From Serpula lacrymans var. lacrymans S7.9 (Eukaryota > Basidiomycota > Agaricomycetes > Boletales > Serpulaceae), in assembly GCF_000218685.1 (NCBI RefSeq), contig NW_006763293.1:3097968-3161967 (forward strand): a stretch of DNA of 64,000 nt, given 5' to 3'. Within the stretch, counting starts at the first letter, position 1. Every line of letters begins with the position of its first letter. This document shows, piece after piece, positions 34,113 through 48,900 of this stretch. The position numbers were made by a program, and so were the translations under genes. Under the pieces are notes generated by a model. It searched no databases. It was not told where the DNA came from and worked only from the letters and a program-made list of their open reading frames with translations.

Positions 34113-36491
34113 TCACGATCCCTCCTTTGCCAATATCTCCTCCAACATCTCCCTCACCTTCACCGCATCAGCCCTCCCCCGGCTCGCCTTCATCACCCGT
34201 CCCACAATCTTATTCAACACACCCCTGCTCCCACCCCGCCTCAGCACGCCCACCTCCTCAGGCATCACGTTCATCGCATCCCGACACAGATTTCTCAAAA
34301 CTGAATCATCATCACCTTCGTCGAGCGCGTTCAGCCCGAGCTCTGCAGCGAGCTGAGAAGGCGATGACGAAGACCGGTGGGTGATGATGTGGCGGAGGAG
34401 AGTTTTTCCGGAGGTCCCTGTGTGCGGTTGTTTAGTTTGTGAGGTGTATGGGGGAGGCAAGGGGGGCAAGGGGGGCGATAGCGATGTTAACGCGTACCTG
34501 TGATTCTCCCGTCTTGCACCATATCAATCAGCTCTCCCAATTGCGCAACTGAAACTGGGTTACCCGCAAACGTCTGATTGCATGCAGTGAGCTGGCCCAG
34601 GAGTTCGTGGGTCATCCTAAATGCCCCAAACCATGGCAAGAATAGTACGTGCACATGCAGAAAGGGGGACCATCAACAAGGGACAGAAGTTTAATCAGTA
34701 CAAGACGAAACGCACAGATCGATGAATGAGAGAAAAAACGTACCAATTAACAACGACCCTTCCTTCTCGTCCATTTGCGAGGCTGTCAAAATAAGCGACT
34801 GCCCCTCCCCCTAACTCTCCATCCCACCCGACCTCGCGGCCAGAGTCGATAGCCATAAGCACGTCGACATCTCTTTCTGATAGGCCCTGTAAGAGAAGCC
34901 TTGCGCGCGTCGCGTCAGGGAGGGCAGGCATAGACTTTCGAATGGTGTGGATATAGTCCTACAAGCCAAGAACGTCAGCACAAGCCTGGGGGTGGATGTG
35001 GTGAAGCCATGCATACCTCAGTGAGGAGGAGAGGTGGTACGTTGGGATCGGGCATGTATCGATAGTCAGGGGCATCTTCTTTACTCCTCAGCTTGAACGT
35101 CTCAGCCTTAGCCTCGTCGAATCCACGTGTTTCTTGTTGGACGACACCTCCGCTCTCGAGTAGCTCGGTCTGGCGGAAGACTTCTGAGGCTGTTGTGGCA
35201 CAAATCACGGGTATCAAAATAAAGATAAAGGCGAATAAGATGAGTGAGAGAACATGTGTCTAGAGTGAAGTGCCATACTGATAGCAATCATGAGAAACTT
35301 GATGCTGTTCAGATTTTTGATCTCGCAGCGGGTTCCAGGAGGGTTACCCGTACGGTTAACGGATACATTCACGTCGCAGCGCAATGATCCCTGTTTGTAG
35401 TGGAGCAGTAGCAGCAACGGTCAGATATTCTGCTCTGTCAATGATTAAAGATACGAGAAAACGATGTGCACCTGTTCCATATTCCCATCACTTGAGCCTA
35501 CAGAACGCAAGACTGCTTGGAGAGTCCGAACATACTCTCCGGCTTCTTCTGGGGAGCTGTGTATATGATGTCAGAAAGCTTAATACAGGAAGTCAATGAA
35601 GTGTGACGGAAATGAGTAGCTCACCGCATATCAGGCTCGGACACAATCTCCATCAGGCCTGTGCCCGCTCTGTTGAGGTTGATATATGAGACGCGTCTGC
35701 GATGATCAAATGTTGATTTGGCAGTGTCCTAGAAACCATCATCAGGTTAAGCCAGATGGAGTTTAGTCTGGGAAGAGAGCTATGGGCTTATGAATGGGGT
35801 GGGAACGTACCTGTTCGAGCTGGATCTGATTGATGCGAACTGCTATATTTGATTTTGGGAGGGTAAGGTGACCACCTTTTGCCAACGGAGCTGGAAGACG
35901 TAGCGAGACGAAGATAAGCGCGAGGACAGACGTGAAAGACGCGAAAATGAAGAGAGAGAACACTGACCATAACGCTGAGTGATCTGGTAGCCTGAAGGAA
36001 GGTCAGGGTAGAAGTAATGTTTCCTATCAAATGTAGACCTTGTTTGGATATCAGAGTTGAGTGCCAGCGCAGTCCTGATTGCAAGTTGAACACATTTTGT
36101 GTTTAGTTTCTGACGATCAAATAAGGACACATTCAGAGAGCGCGGACTGACGGTACTCACGGGCAATGTCCCTGGAAAAGCAGCGTCGTATGATGATACA
36201 CGTGTGTTAGGTGCTTCGCTTGGATCAGATGTCCACGTATCTGGTATACAACACCTTAGCACGAGTCCAGCAACAAGATGTAAAAAAGTGACCAGAAAAC
36301 AGTTTTTGCCGCGACTTGAGCTGTGCATGAACCTCTATGCCTACAACAACTTCCCAGCCTGGCCATCTTTTATCTTGATTTATCGTTTGTTGTTCGCGGT
36401 GACTGTGGTGGATATATCTGGGAGAAAGAGGTTGTATGGGACTGGAGAGCCACCGCCCTGGGCAGGTTAGAGTGCGACATTGGAGGAACAT
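34113..36491 (-). CDS. PET112: Mitochondrial glutamyl-tRNA(Gln) amidotransferase subunit B
   Basis: GatB/PET112 is part of the mitochondrial GatFAB/GatCAB complex that converts Glu-tRNA(Gln) to Gln-tRNA(Gln). Eleven exons: 36491-36293, 36240-36161, 36109-35968, 35890-35811, 35728-35625, 35556-35472, 35390-35279, 35189-35017, 34958-34744, 34616-34498 and 34417-34113. All phases close, for 537 residues. The first 40 residues are basic and Ser rich, a likely mitochondrial presequence. Hallmarks in order: [96 protein letters not shown], and a C-terminal GatB/YqeY-like domain ([19 protein letters not shown]). It is divergent from the unnamed gene at 36633, with 141 bp between start codons. Confidence 0.95.
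34449..34476 (+). repeat. G-rich tract (possible G-quadruplex) in GatB intron 10
   Basis: The plus strand carries GGGGGAGGCAA followed by two runs of six G separated by CAA. On the transcribed minus strand it is the polypyrimidine tract of a GatB intron. Four G-tracts are close enough for a quadruplex on the non-coding strand. Confidence 0.5.
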
Positions 36492-36632
36492 GAAAGGAGA
36501 CCTTCCTTATTGGGATTTTCCCTTGTGGGGGTCACGTTGTTCCGTGTAGTCTTGAGTTTCGTAAAGGTCGATCATGCGAACTGGCATAACATTTATAGTC
36601 CACATCTATCTTCCTTTCCTCTCTAACCCACC
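36492..36632. promoter_or_regulatory. Divergent promoter, GatB / unnamed gene
   Basis: A 141-bp gap separates two divergent start codons, so it must serve both genes. No canonical TATA element was evident. Confidence 0.5.
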
Positions 36633-38344
36633 ATGGTCAGAACTCTCCAAGTCATCAACGTCGGTGAGCTACTCCATTCCTTTTCGTTATCCAGCTCTCA
36701 GACTTGTGCCACGGTCAACTGACATCAACATCCGTCAACCGTCACCAAAAGGCAGTACGGTAGGCACAATAGAGGATGACGAACCTGAACTTGGCAGCTC
36801 AGGCTATCAGCCAGCTGCTCAGCTAGGAACAAGTTATAAACCGTAAGACTACTCTCAAAATCGTCCAATTCCAACAAAAGCTCACCACAGCTTCCATTTT
36901 GATTGATACATCATCCCAAAACTTCCACGCGACTCCCGTGTGTCGTTCTCCCGCTGATAGCACAGCTTCCACCTACACTGCTCCTATCATACCTATCAAA
37001 AGCACTTGCAAAGACGATACTAGTGGACTGCCTCCCGGCAGATCGAGTACTGCCAGGTTTGATTAGGATTTTATCCCATGTCTCGTGCCTAGTGTATATA
37101 GGCTGACGCTCCCTTGCGCTGATGTTAGGACACCTCAGAGGATGGAGCCCAAAAAAGGTATCGTCTACTCATACCGCATGATAGCAGGGTCCGCACCTTT
37201 GCAGTTCTTTGTCACGTTCGTAGCTGCTTATTCTACCCCATATCAGACATTCACCCCATACCATTTAGTGTCGAGGCAGAGCCGGATAGGCAAAATCATT
37301 ATATGTTCTCTCTCTCTATGAAAGCTGGCCATGTCGAACGCACGCTCTGTGAATCCATCCTAATGAGACTGTCCATCGACCCGACAAAGCTTGATTTCTC
37401 AGTCTTGTGAGTTCCACTATCGCCATCAAAACTTCAAACCTCTCCTTATATCTCCTTCTCCAGTGTCTTCCCACCTAAATCAAGTCTACCTTACGGATGT
37501 CTGCAGAATCTTCGCGTCTGGCTCAGAACGGCAGGCATGGACCACCGCATATTCGCCGATAACGACCTCTGGGTCGGGAAAGACCCCGACTTTCGCTCGA
37601 TAGGTGACGCCTCGTTCGCCGTCCTCAGAAACGCAACAGAGGACATGCTGATCTATCAGGGAATGGTTGGGCAGGCCCATGTTAGCTATATTGTCAGGTA
37701 ATGTAACCCATTTTCTCGTCCCAAAAATATAAAAAATAAAAAGAAATAGCAAAAAATGAGCAATTAGAAGTAACAAAACATTGACTTGACCGATCGCAGA
37801 TGGAATCTCGTATCCGTCGGTTTATACAGCCTCTCCTTCGAATATGAAGCCGGCGGCGCAGGTCGTCCCCTCTTCGAAGACTACCGACTTAGGCTCGATT
37901 GCGAGCCACAAACAGTATCATTCATGATCTAGTAAGGAGCTTTCCTACATTAAATCCTCACCTTCTAATCTGCACTTTGATCTCTCCTACATTCATAGTT
38001 CTATCCCCGTATCCTCCACCCCAGCAGGCGCTTCTCACCGCCTCCGCTTCTGGCTACGCACACCCTACACATCCCTCTCTCCAACCTCTTCCGTTAATTC
38101 CCATGCGCATCCGACCGAGTCGTACATCTACCAACGGCTATGGAAGTCCGACTCTTTCAAGCTCGGCGCGGGACTCAACTTCGAGGCACTCGGGAGCAAG
38201 GTCGTAATCGCCACGCGAGACCCAGGGCCACCAGCCATCGAGAGGGAGACGCAGCCGCTGAGTTTGTTCCCGAACAGAAGACCACGGACGATCGTCGATC
38301 CTGGAGAGGATGATGTGGCACAGAGCCGATTTTCATTTGATTGA
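36633..38344 (+). CDS. Conserved-looking protein of unknown function
   Basis: I do not recognise the family. The model has eight exons: 36633-36663, 36752-36832, 36891-37056, 37129-37215, 37269-37406, 37464-37697, 37800-37931 and 37999-38344, for 404 residues with closing phases. Exons 4 to 8 are secure, because each joins in frame and the protein reads as a folded domain. Examples are FSLSMKAGHVERTLCESILM, CLQNLRVWLRTAGMDHRIFA, VGLYSLSFEYEAGGAGRP, RLRFWLRTPYTSLSP and SYIYQRLWKSDSFKLGAGLN. Two copies of an R-[VF]-WLRT motif suggest an internal repeat of a beta-rich unit. The first three exons are tentative; the donor of exon 2 (GTTATA) is weak. No signal peptide or membrane span is visible. 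The tail is charged and probably flexible. Confidence 0.65.
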
Positions 38345-39069
38345 CTAGCTTTGTGGGCTTGTATGAGTAAATTTTAACAATCGGTATCCACATGCATCTG
38401 TATTCATATTATGATGGTCTTCCTGGTGTTGCTCAAGCACTTTCTCTTTGGTTATACTTTGACATTGGCAATCTTATATGCAGTCACCAGCTTTGTCTCA
38501 TTGATATCCCATTCAACTCAATCTCGAAAGTGTTTATAGAGATTGTATATTAAAATACATGTTTCATGCTCTCAAGTTGTAACGGATTGAAAGAATACAG
38601 AATAATGTTCGACGACCCTAACCAAACAAACGACGGCTGATCATGGACTCGCAGCGGAAAGTGAGGGAGGGAAATAATCAGCAAGAGAAGCCATAGAACA
38701 AGAAAAGAATTATTATCCAATACTATCATCCTCCATCCACCTCAAACAACAGCAACAAGTCACCAATCATCATCGCCGCCGCTATGCATCGAGGACTGAG
38801 GATGTTCTAGCCTAGTCTGGCTTGCCTCGCAAAAATTATTGAATCCCTGTTAAAAAAAAAGGACGAATTGATGAATAAACCAAAGGATTCAAAGTTGGCC
38901 ATGGGGTTAAGAAAATATTTTATGTTATGTGTCGCATGTCTTTTGATAGGGCAGCTTTGTTTCTTCGCTAGCAGAAAAGTTGCCAGCCATAGCCTTGAGA
39001 ACTCCTGAGTGGGCCTGAACACCCAGTTGTTGTGTAGAGGAAGCGAACATGGACAACATGTGGCCCATA
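38345..39069. other. Convergent 3' region, no gene seen
   Basis: A 725 bp AT-rich stretch between convergent stop codons of the unnamed gene and PAP1. It probably contains both polyadenylation regions. Only chance frames are present. Confidence 0.55.
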
Positions 39070-41903
<2,834 letters not shown>

Positions 41904-42385
41904 TGGATTGCGCTATGAGATACCTGTGGATGTGTATAAACTAAAACAAGCTCGACGCTGTTGGTCACGATTGAGATGGTGCACGGTGAACGCCGAACAG
42001 GCTCCATGCGTATTGTAGTCGCTTGTCTTAGTCATCACGCGGGCGCGGACACCCGAACTTGAAACTCAGGTTCAAGTTGTTTCAGCCACCACAGACTAGT
42101 TTTATCCCTTTGAATCAGTTTGATCTTTCAAGCTCTTTCTGACTGTGGACACATGGTCATGACGAGACTAAGCAAATTATTCTATTCGACGTGGTACACG
42201 ACAAAACACTAGATCTACGAAAGTGAGTCTGGACTATACAAGAAGAGGTGCGAAAGCCATAATTTGTGTAACAATCCGATATTTTGGTATCATAGTATGC
42301 AAGTAAGTCACAAAGAACAAATGGGAATAAAAACCACAAACAGAGAACATAGAAGTCCGTACAATCATGTCATGGGATGTTACTT
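41904..42385. other. Intergenic spacer, no gene seen
   Basis: This 482 bp gap lies between two minus-strand genes and must hold the PAP1 promoter and the 3' end of the beta-helix gene. No coding frame was recognised. Confidence 0.55.
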
Positions 42386-44058
42386 TCAGAAATCTCTACT
42401 CTGGACATATCCTTTGTTCCTCGTGGAATTGAAATGCGTGTTATTTGCCGACCGGCGCAGTGCCCATTTGCGAATGAACCAAGTTGCTGCTCCAATGAAG
42501 ATGATACCGCCAATGATGCCAACCACAAGTCCTACTGTCGTTCCAGTAGACGAATGGCTGGAAGTTATCTTGTTCGGCTCAGGTGGACCAATGGGTGGTG
42601 TCGAGTTAGACGCGGGATTCCCGCCATATGGCCAGTAGTTACCGCCATCAGGAGGAAGAATGCAAGTGAGACTGTCGCCGTCAGATACATTGAGGAAGTT
42701 AGTCTGAGTAGTCGACTTGGCTACGTTACTCAAGTCGATGATGAAAGCCGATGGCGGCGGTGTCGGGTCATTGGAAGTGCAATTGGGTCCGCGTGCACCG
42801 ATAAAGGATGTGTTACCCACAAGCTCGTTATTTTCCACCGTGAAATTATTGGCAGAGCTCATGGCTATGGCAAAACTGAATGCACCGGTAAGTTGATTGT
42901 TTATGACGGTTCCGCCTGTGCTGACATTGTTCCGGTACTCGTTCCCGAACCATGTTCGAGGGCCTATGGCAATTCCAATCCTAAAACTAGTCAGCAACGA
43001 CGATCTATTATATGTATCAATAAAAACTAACTTGATGATCGCATCATCAATATTCGTCCCGTCCTTGTCAGCGCCTTGTGGTGACTGTGAAGCAAAACCA
43101 CCAGCAATAGAGTTGTTCGTGACAACAACGCCGTCATAGTCCCCGCCAAACGGCGAAACATCAACCATATTGATGCCGCCAAGAAGAGTGTTCTGCGCAT
43201 ACCTCAGCATCATACAGGAATCAAATTGGAAAATCTGACTCACAGTCTCGACCCAAATAGTGTTATTTTCTACTCGGGTGCCAGGTGATCCAAAGAGGAC
43301 TATCCCGCCATCAGTGGGATTGTTGATCATGTTATTCCTGACCAGACTATTCCGACATGCAACGCTAATCCCGTCAGCCCATTGCTGAAAGGCATCCGAA
43401 CCTGCGGGCCCGATATCGTTGTTCTGGACAGTAGCGTTATTGCAATTCAAGGTTCCTTCGGCGACATGCAGACACGACCAGCCTCTTGGATCGAATGAAT
43501 GTACGTATTCAATAAGCTGGTTCGAGTTCGGACCTCCGAACTCGATGTTCGCTCCTCCATTAATAGGAGGTCCACCAAGCCGTGTACCATTTATCTATTA
43601 AAATCGCGTCAATACACCCGATAAGAGACAGTGCCGAATAACTGACCTGAATGTTCCGTAGTTTGACACCATCGCAGTTTCCGCACGATCCGTCTACAGC
43701 AGTAGTGTGCCCAGTACCATTAAAGACAGGGCCATTCACTACGAGAGTGGCCCTTTCGTCTCCAGTCGGATATCCAGCCGTACTGATTTCTTGGTTGGAA
43801 GCAGCGAAGAGTATAGGAGCTTGGATGAGGTATTGTTCACCTGGACATAAGCTCAGGACGTAACCCGGACCAGATGAGTTTAGAAGCGTATTGAGGCGGT
43901 CTGTGAGTGTGTTATCCGGGTTGGGAGATACGCAGCTTGGGCTGCCACGAGAAAATAAGTCTATGGGACTTGATCTGACAGACAAGCAACAAGTTTGAGC
44001 ATATGTAAAGATAATTGAAAGCAATATAAGCACACCTTTGTAAGAATTTAGGATGCAT
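42386..44058 (-). CDS. Parallel beta-helix cell-surface protein with C-terminal membrane anchor
   Basis: The downstream exons are 43974-43647, 43594-43244, 43192-43032 and 42980-42386. They encode an Asn/Gly-rich solenoid with repeated NN-type turns (VQNNDIGPAGSDAFQQWADG, VRNNMINNPTDGGIV, VENNTIW, VVTNNSIAGGF, VINNQLTGAFSFAIAMSSA, VENNELVGNTSFIGARGPNC). This is a right-handed beta-helix. Many N-x-S/T sites suggest glycosylation. A single span (VGLVVGIIGGIIFIGAATWF) and a short basic tail end the protein. The start is unclear. An ATG at 44058 with an intron 44035-43975 gives 485 residues but no signal peptide. The region treated as that intron itself encodes a fine signal peptide (VLILLSIIFTYAQTC) in frame with the downstream exon, but without an in-frame ATG. 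Similar fungal proteins are secreted or cell-wall associated; substrate unknown. Confidence 0.82.
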
Positions 44059-44080
44059 GATTTTTGCTCAGAAGAGACAG

Positions 44081-44092
44081 GATATATAAAAG
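44081..44092 (-). promoter_or_regulatory. TATA-like element upstream of beta-helix gene
   Basis: On the minus strand TTTTATATATCC lies about 25-30 bp upstream of the ATG at 44058. It is the clearest TATA-type element in the window and suggests a very short leader. Confidence 0.4.
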
Positions 44093-45974
44093 AATGGCAA
44101 AATGTGTGATAAGAGTGGCCCGTCTTGTCTGCGGCTCGGAAAATTATAAATGACTGGGAACACTCGTCGTGAATGAGAAGAGAAGTGCGTGAAAGGCAAT
44201 CCTGAGCTGAGGATGCCTAGCTAAATGCCAGGAGGCGACGGGAAGGGAACAAGAAGGTGAGGCGGTTATTGCTGCAACAAATATTCAGTGTTTACGCGTT
44301 CCGAAAGTCCGATGGACTTCCGATGGCTGTGGCTGTGAGTCGTGAAGAAAAATACAAGGTCACGGTAAGAATTGAATGGAGGCAAGAATGCCAGTGCGCC
44401 CTGTTTTAAATGCGTCCTGTGGTGGTCGACAACGTTGAGGGGGCGTCAATGTAAAGTTCGGCTCTGAACTTGAAAGGCATTTTAAACGTGTTGGGTCTTT
44501 CGTTATCTGGTTCGTAAACATCAAACGAATTTGAACCCATGCCGTGAATGACGACCATTACTCGCCATTGTCTTAGACAGTGTCAGATGCGGACGCCACG
44601 AAATGCTTTCATATTGGCGGTCATATTGTCTATTCTTATTGTCTGCTTCGAACATATCAGCAAGTCACCATTTATTATCACAACAGCCAACTCAATACCT
44701 CTTTAGTGTTTCGTTTATGGCTGTACCGTCATGATGCATTGGCACATTCGTCAGGATAGGGTATGGTACCGCTATATCAGCATGCAAGTGCTTCTCAACC
44801 TCGCTCTATCTGCATGGGTGAGCGATGCGATCTGTGGCGATGTGGGGCCGTATACTTTCAAATAGAAGTAATCTACTAGCTCGGTTTTAAGTCCCCGTGC
44901 TGGTGAGTCAAGGTTAATCAAGTCTAGTAACCGTTTCGGATGCTAGACGTCGTGGAGTAGGGATCTCAGCACCATCGCAGTAGAATCATCACCATTTTAG
45001 AAAAGATGACCAACTCAACTAGAGGTTTCGCATCAGTTGCGACCTGCCTTTTTTCGTTGGATGCTTATCTCAACTGGGTTTGGCAGACAAGTCTGCCAAG
45101 ATGGCTGAGCACAGCAAGCGGTGTTAGTCGCTCTGGGATATAGTGAAAACACTTGGCATGCCATCTTACACACAGGTCCTGGGCTGGGGGCTCGTGCCAA
45201 CTCCCTCACGCTGCATCTTATGCTTATCTTACCAGTTGTGGTACGTTACTTCCACGACATATGAACATGCAATGCAAAATTATATTCCATCGATCCAACA
45301 AATATGAGACGATTCACAAGTAGAAGGTAGTATACATCATCAGCGCAAGCGTGTAGATTGAAAAAGATTGGAATGTAAATAGAAAAAGGAAACTGAAATT
45401 GTCAGGCAATATAACAAAGAGGAATTCATATGAGTAATACCGCAGGTAGGCAAAGATTGATATGTGTAATTGTATACTGAGAGATAGGAGACAAAGATAG
45501 TAAACAGAGAAGTCAAAGATCAGGCCAAGTGATGCAAACTGGGAACGGCAGGAAACAACAAATTTGGGTAAAATACTAAGGTAGAGATATATCAGCAAAA
45601 CGATGTGAGAAAACCAAGGAGCAAATGGAAAAAAACAGATGGGGTAGTAGAAATAGATCATTCAGTATGGTGAGATGGTAGGGACATATGAAGAGCACGC
45701 AGACAAAAAAACCAGATGTCATGAATTGTGTAGTATGGAGAGAATGGTCGTATTGCGATTAATAATTGCCACAAGGGGAAGAAAAGTGTATAGAAGGGCA
45801 ACGACATGTTGACTGTCCAGACGGGAGGCTTTGAGAAAAAAGTGGCATGCGGTCGGGAAAACATCGGAAAGGATATCAAACATGTCGTTAGTACATATAT
45901 ATAACGTGCAAATGTGCTGTATATGATTGCATGCGTGTTGGGAGCAGAGGTTGAGAGATAATAATTCGTTTCTC
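44093..45974. other. Long gene-free region (1.9 kb)
   Basis: No convincing gene on either strand. The first part holds the promoter of the beta-helix gene. The minus-strand frames at 45314-45879 are Phe/Tyr/Leu-rich and come from AT-rich sequence next to the WHI3-like stop codon, so they look like 3' untranslated sequence. No terminal repeats or transposon proteins were recognised. Confidence 0.5.
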
Positions 45975-48900
45975 TTAACCGGCCCTGGCGGCCTCTAATG
46001 CACTGGAATGAGGAGACAGCGTACGGTGAGAGAAATGCTGGCGTTCGACGTCGGGGCTGATCTGTTCGGGTATAGTTGAGTGGCCAGGCATGTTGGTGCT
46101 AGGGTTGGAAGACAAAGGCATGCCGAATGGTGAGAAGGACGATGTCGTGCCATTACCATTCGAAGACGAGAGCGCGAATGAACCCGACCCACGCGGAAAA
46201 GTGGCGGATGAGGCTGGCAACGTCGTCGCTGTCGATAAGGAACCAAAAGTCGCAGAAGACGGCGGGGAAGGAGAAAAGAAACGAGGGGGCGGTGGTGATT
46301 TTGAATAGGCGAACGCAGAAGGAATCGGAGAGGACATGGCAGTTGAGCTGTCGCGCCTAAGAATTGAAGAGCGATTAGGGTCTGCATCGAAGGCATGTCG
46401 AGGTGGGAAAGGCTCTGATGGGAAGGGGGACACGATGGACTGATGTTGTTGCTGCTGTTGCTGGAGCGACGTCGACCCGTTGCCAGCACTGGTCGGCGTA
46501 CGAACACCAAGGGGATTCTTGCTATACGACAGGCGGATACCACCATTCTTGACAAGACCAGATAGGGTATTGCCGTAAAGCTCGTTCAGCGCCTTGGTCG
46601 CGAAACTAACATCCTCGAACTAGAATCATAGGAATCAGTTTCGTAATTATTTTTGAGTGAAACACGAAACTTACCTCAACAAAGCACATCGGGCCATTAC
46701 TTTTCTGCCTAAAACAAAGTTTCCGGTATCCTGACCTCCTCGAAAACAAATCCCTTAAAGCTTCCTCGAGATAGCCCGAAGGGTACCCTCCGCCCACAGT
46801 AGGTAGGTTGCCGACATAGAGCGTATTAATGGGTGGGTTTTGGTCAATCACGGTATTTCGTGGTCCGTTAGCCCCCACCGAATGACTGGCAGCACCATGA
46901 CTAGTAACGCTACCAGTACCGCTGCTCCCGCCGACACCCCCACCACCAATGGAGGAGCTAACAGCTGATCCTGAGTTGGAAGCCGGCGACGGTAGCTGAG
47001 GTGATGTATTGCCAGCATTATTCACCTTCTGCTGTTCGGCAGTACTCACGGCAAGTGGGGCAGCACGCTCACCTTCCAAACCAGGACCAGTGCTTGAAGA
47101 AGCACTGGAGGGTGGATGCGATAGCTGAACTTGGAGCGAACCGGGTCCAGCAGGCGATATAGGGCGACGGAAAGGAGCACTGCGATGAGGAGGCAGCATT
47201 ACACTATCGTTCATGGTTGGAGAGAAAGCCGCAGAGTCGGGTGGAGAATCATGAGAGATGCGAGACGACGATGGTGGACGAGCAATTGGCACCACTGAAG
47301 ACATGCGGCTACCAGAAAGGCCAAAGGAAAGTGAAGAGAGACTCTGATGAGCCATGCTGTCTTCACGTTCTCGAGGAGATGGCAGATCCCAGGGGCCAAT
47401 AGATGTACCTCCATTCTCTTGACCGTTCATATTCATATTCGAGTAATCATCTCTGGGCGCGTGCGAGATGATACCACCGTATCCATTACCAAGCATCGGA
47501 CTCGTACCGGCACTCCCACCTTCCCCAATACCTGCTCCAAGACCTGGAACAGACATGGAACCGGTGGTGGGCGAAAGTAAGCCACCTTGCATTTGGCGCG
47601 AGACAGGGACGGAGTGGAAGGCATCGAACGCAGTAGAGTTAGACGACCTTAGGCGCCCTTCTTTTTCCCTCTTCCGCTTCTCTTCTTCATCAGCCTGAGC
47701 ACGCTCTCGGGCTCCACGCGTCATGTTTCCGCTAAGTCCCAAATTCATGGTACCGAAGGCACTGGCATCGCGATCCCTTCGCCTTTGCTCTCGCTCCCGG
47801 TCTCTCTCTTCTTCACTACTGTCCCCAAGACGTCCTTCGCGCCAGCCACCTACAGATTGTCCGTATCCTATGGCGCCTAGCGACCCAAGCTCGCGCTCAC
47901 GTAAAATTATATCAGCGCTGCCCAGGCCTGAAAGAGAACTCAAGTTTGGGTTGAGGTTCAGCGCAGCTAAGCCGGGCAAAGTGTCAGGGTTGACACCAAG
48001 ATTACCGAGAGCGCCTCCAACTCCACCACTCCCCATCGCTCCCGCTAAGCCCAAACTCCCGCCAAGGCCGTTGGTCCCTCCCAAGTTCCCCCTCTCGCCA
48101 ACACCACCACCAATGCCGGTACCCATCCCAACTCCTCGTTTCGTATGCAAATTCTTTTTTGCCATTTCTGCTTTCAGGACTGCACCTTTTTCAATGTCGA
48201 CCCTTCGTCCCTGCAGCACATCTCTTGCATCCAAGGCTTCCTGCCTACTGCGGAATTTGGCAAAGCCGATGATTTGCTTGCGAGGAGGTAACATTCCGCC
48301 TGGGCCCTGCCCAGGAACCTGAGGAGGTCCGAAATGGGCGCTTGGGTCATCCCCGAGCTGCATAGATAACGAGAGTGGTAGAGGAGGGGCTGGCCAGGAG
48401 GTTGTAGGACCGTCTCGGCCATTATCAACAAGTACACCCCCTTGATTCACAGTTACAAGATTGTAAGGATCGTTCGACCCTGAATACTGAGCATATGATC
48501 CACGAAGGGGAAGACCGGCTCCAGGGGTCACGTTCGTAGTATTTGAACCACTGGAAGAGCCGTAGGCAGTGTATTCCTTATTGGGAATTTTGAGCGTGGC
48601 TGCCTCAAATCCAGCAGAGAATGTGAACATGTTTTGAAACTCGCGTTCCTAACCAAATTGAATGATCAGATACGGCAATAGAGCTTTCAAATGAAAGAGA
48701 TAACCAACCTGCATATCTTCCGGGAATCCGACTACGAAAATGGTTGATATCTCCTCCTGCTGGCCGCCACCTCCATTGCTATTGGCACTAGAATTTCCAC
48801 CTTGAACTTCCAGCCCACCTTGGGAAACACTGCCGCTTAAGCCTCTACTAGCTGTCATAGTGGCATTTGCTCCGTTGGTATGTAGATGGGGTCCGTACGG

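Noticed and set aside
36903..37106. Plus-strand frame with an enzyme-like stretch (LSKALAKTILVDCLPADRV) inside the unnamed gene
   Set aside because: Its frame does not join the well-supported downstream exons, whereas the alternative frame does with all phases closing.
42897..43139. Plus-strand frames opposite the beta-helix gene
   Set aside because: Antisense shadows of an Asn/Gly/Thr-rich coding region.
45314..45879. Minus-strand frames rich in Phe, Leu and Tyr that resemble membrane proteins
   Set aside because: AT-rich sequence beyond the WHI3 stop gives hydrophobic codons by composition; no start context, partner exons or recognisable family.
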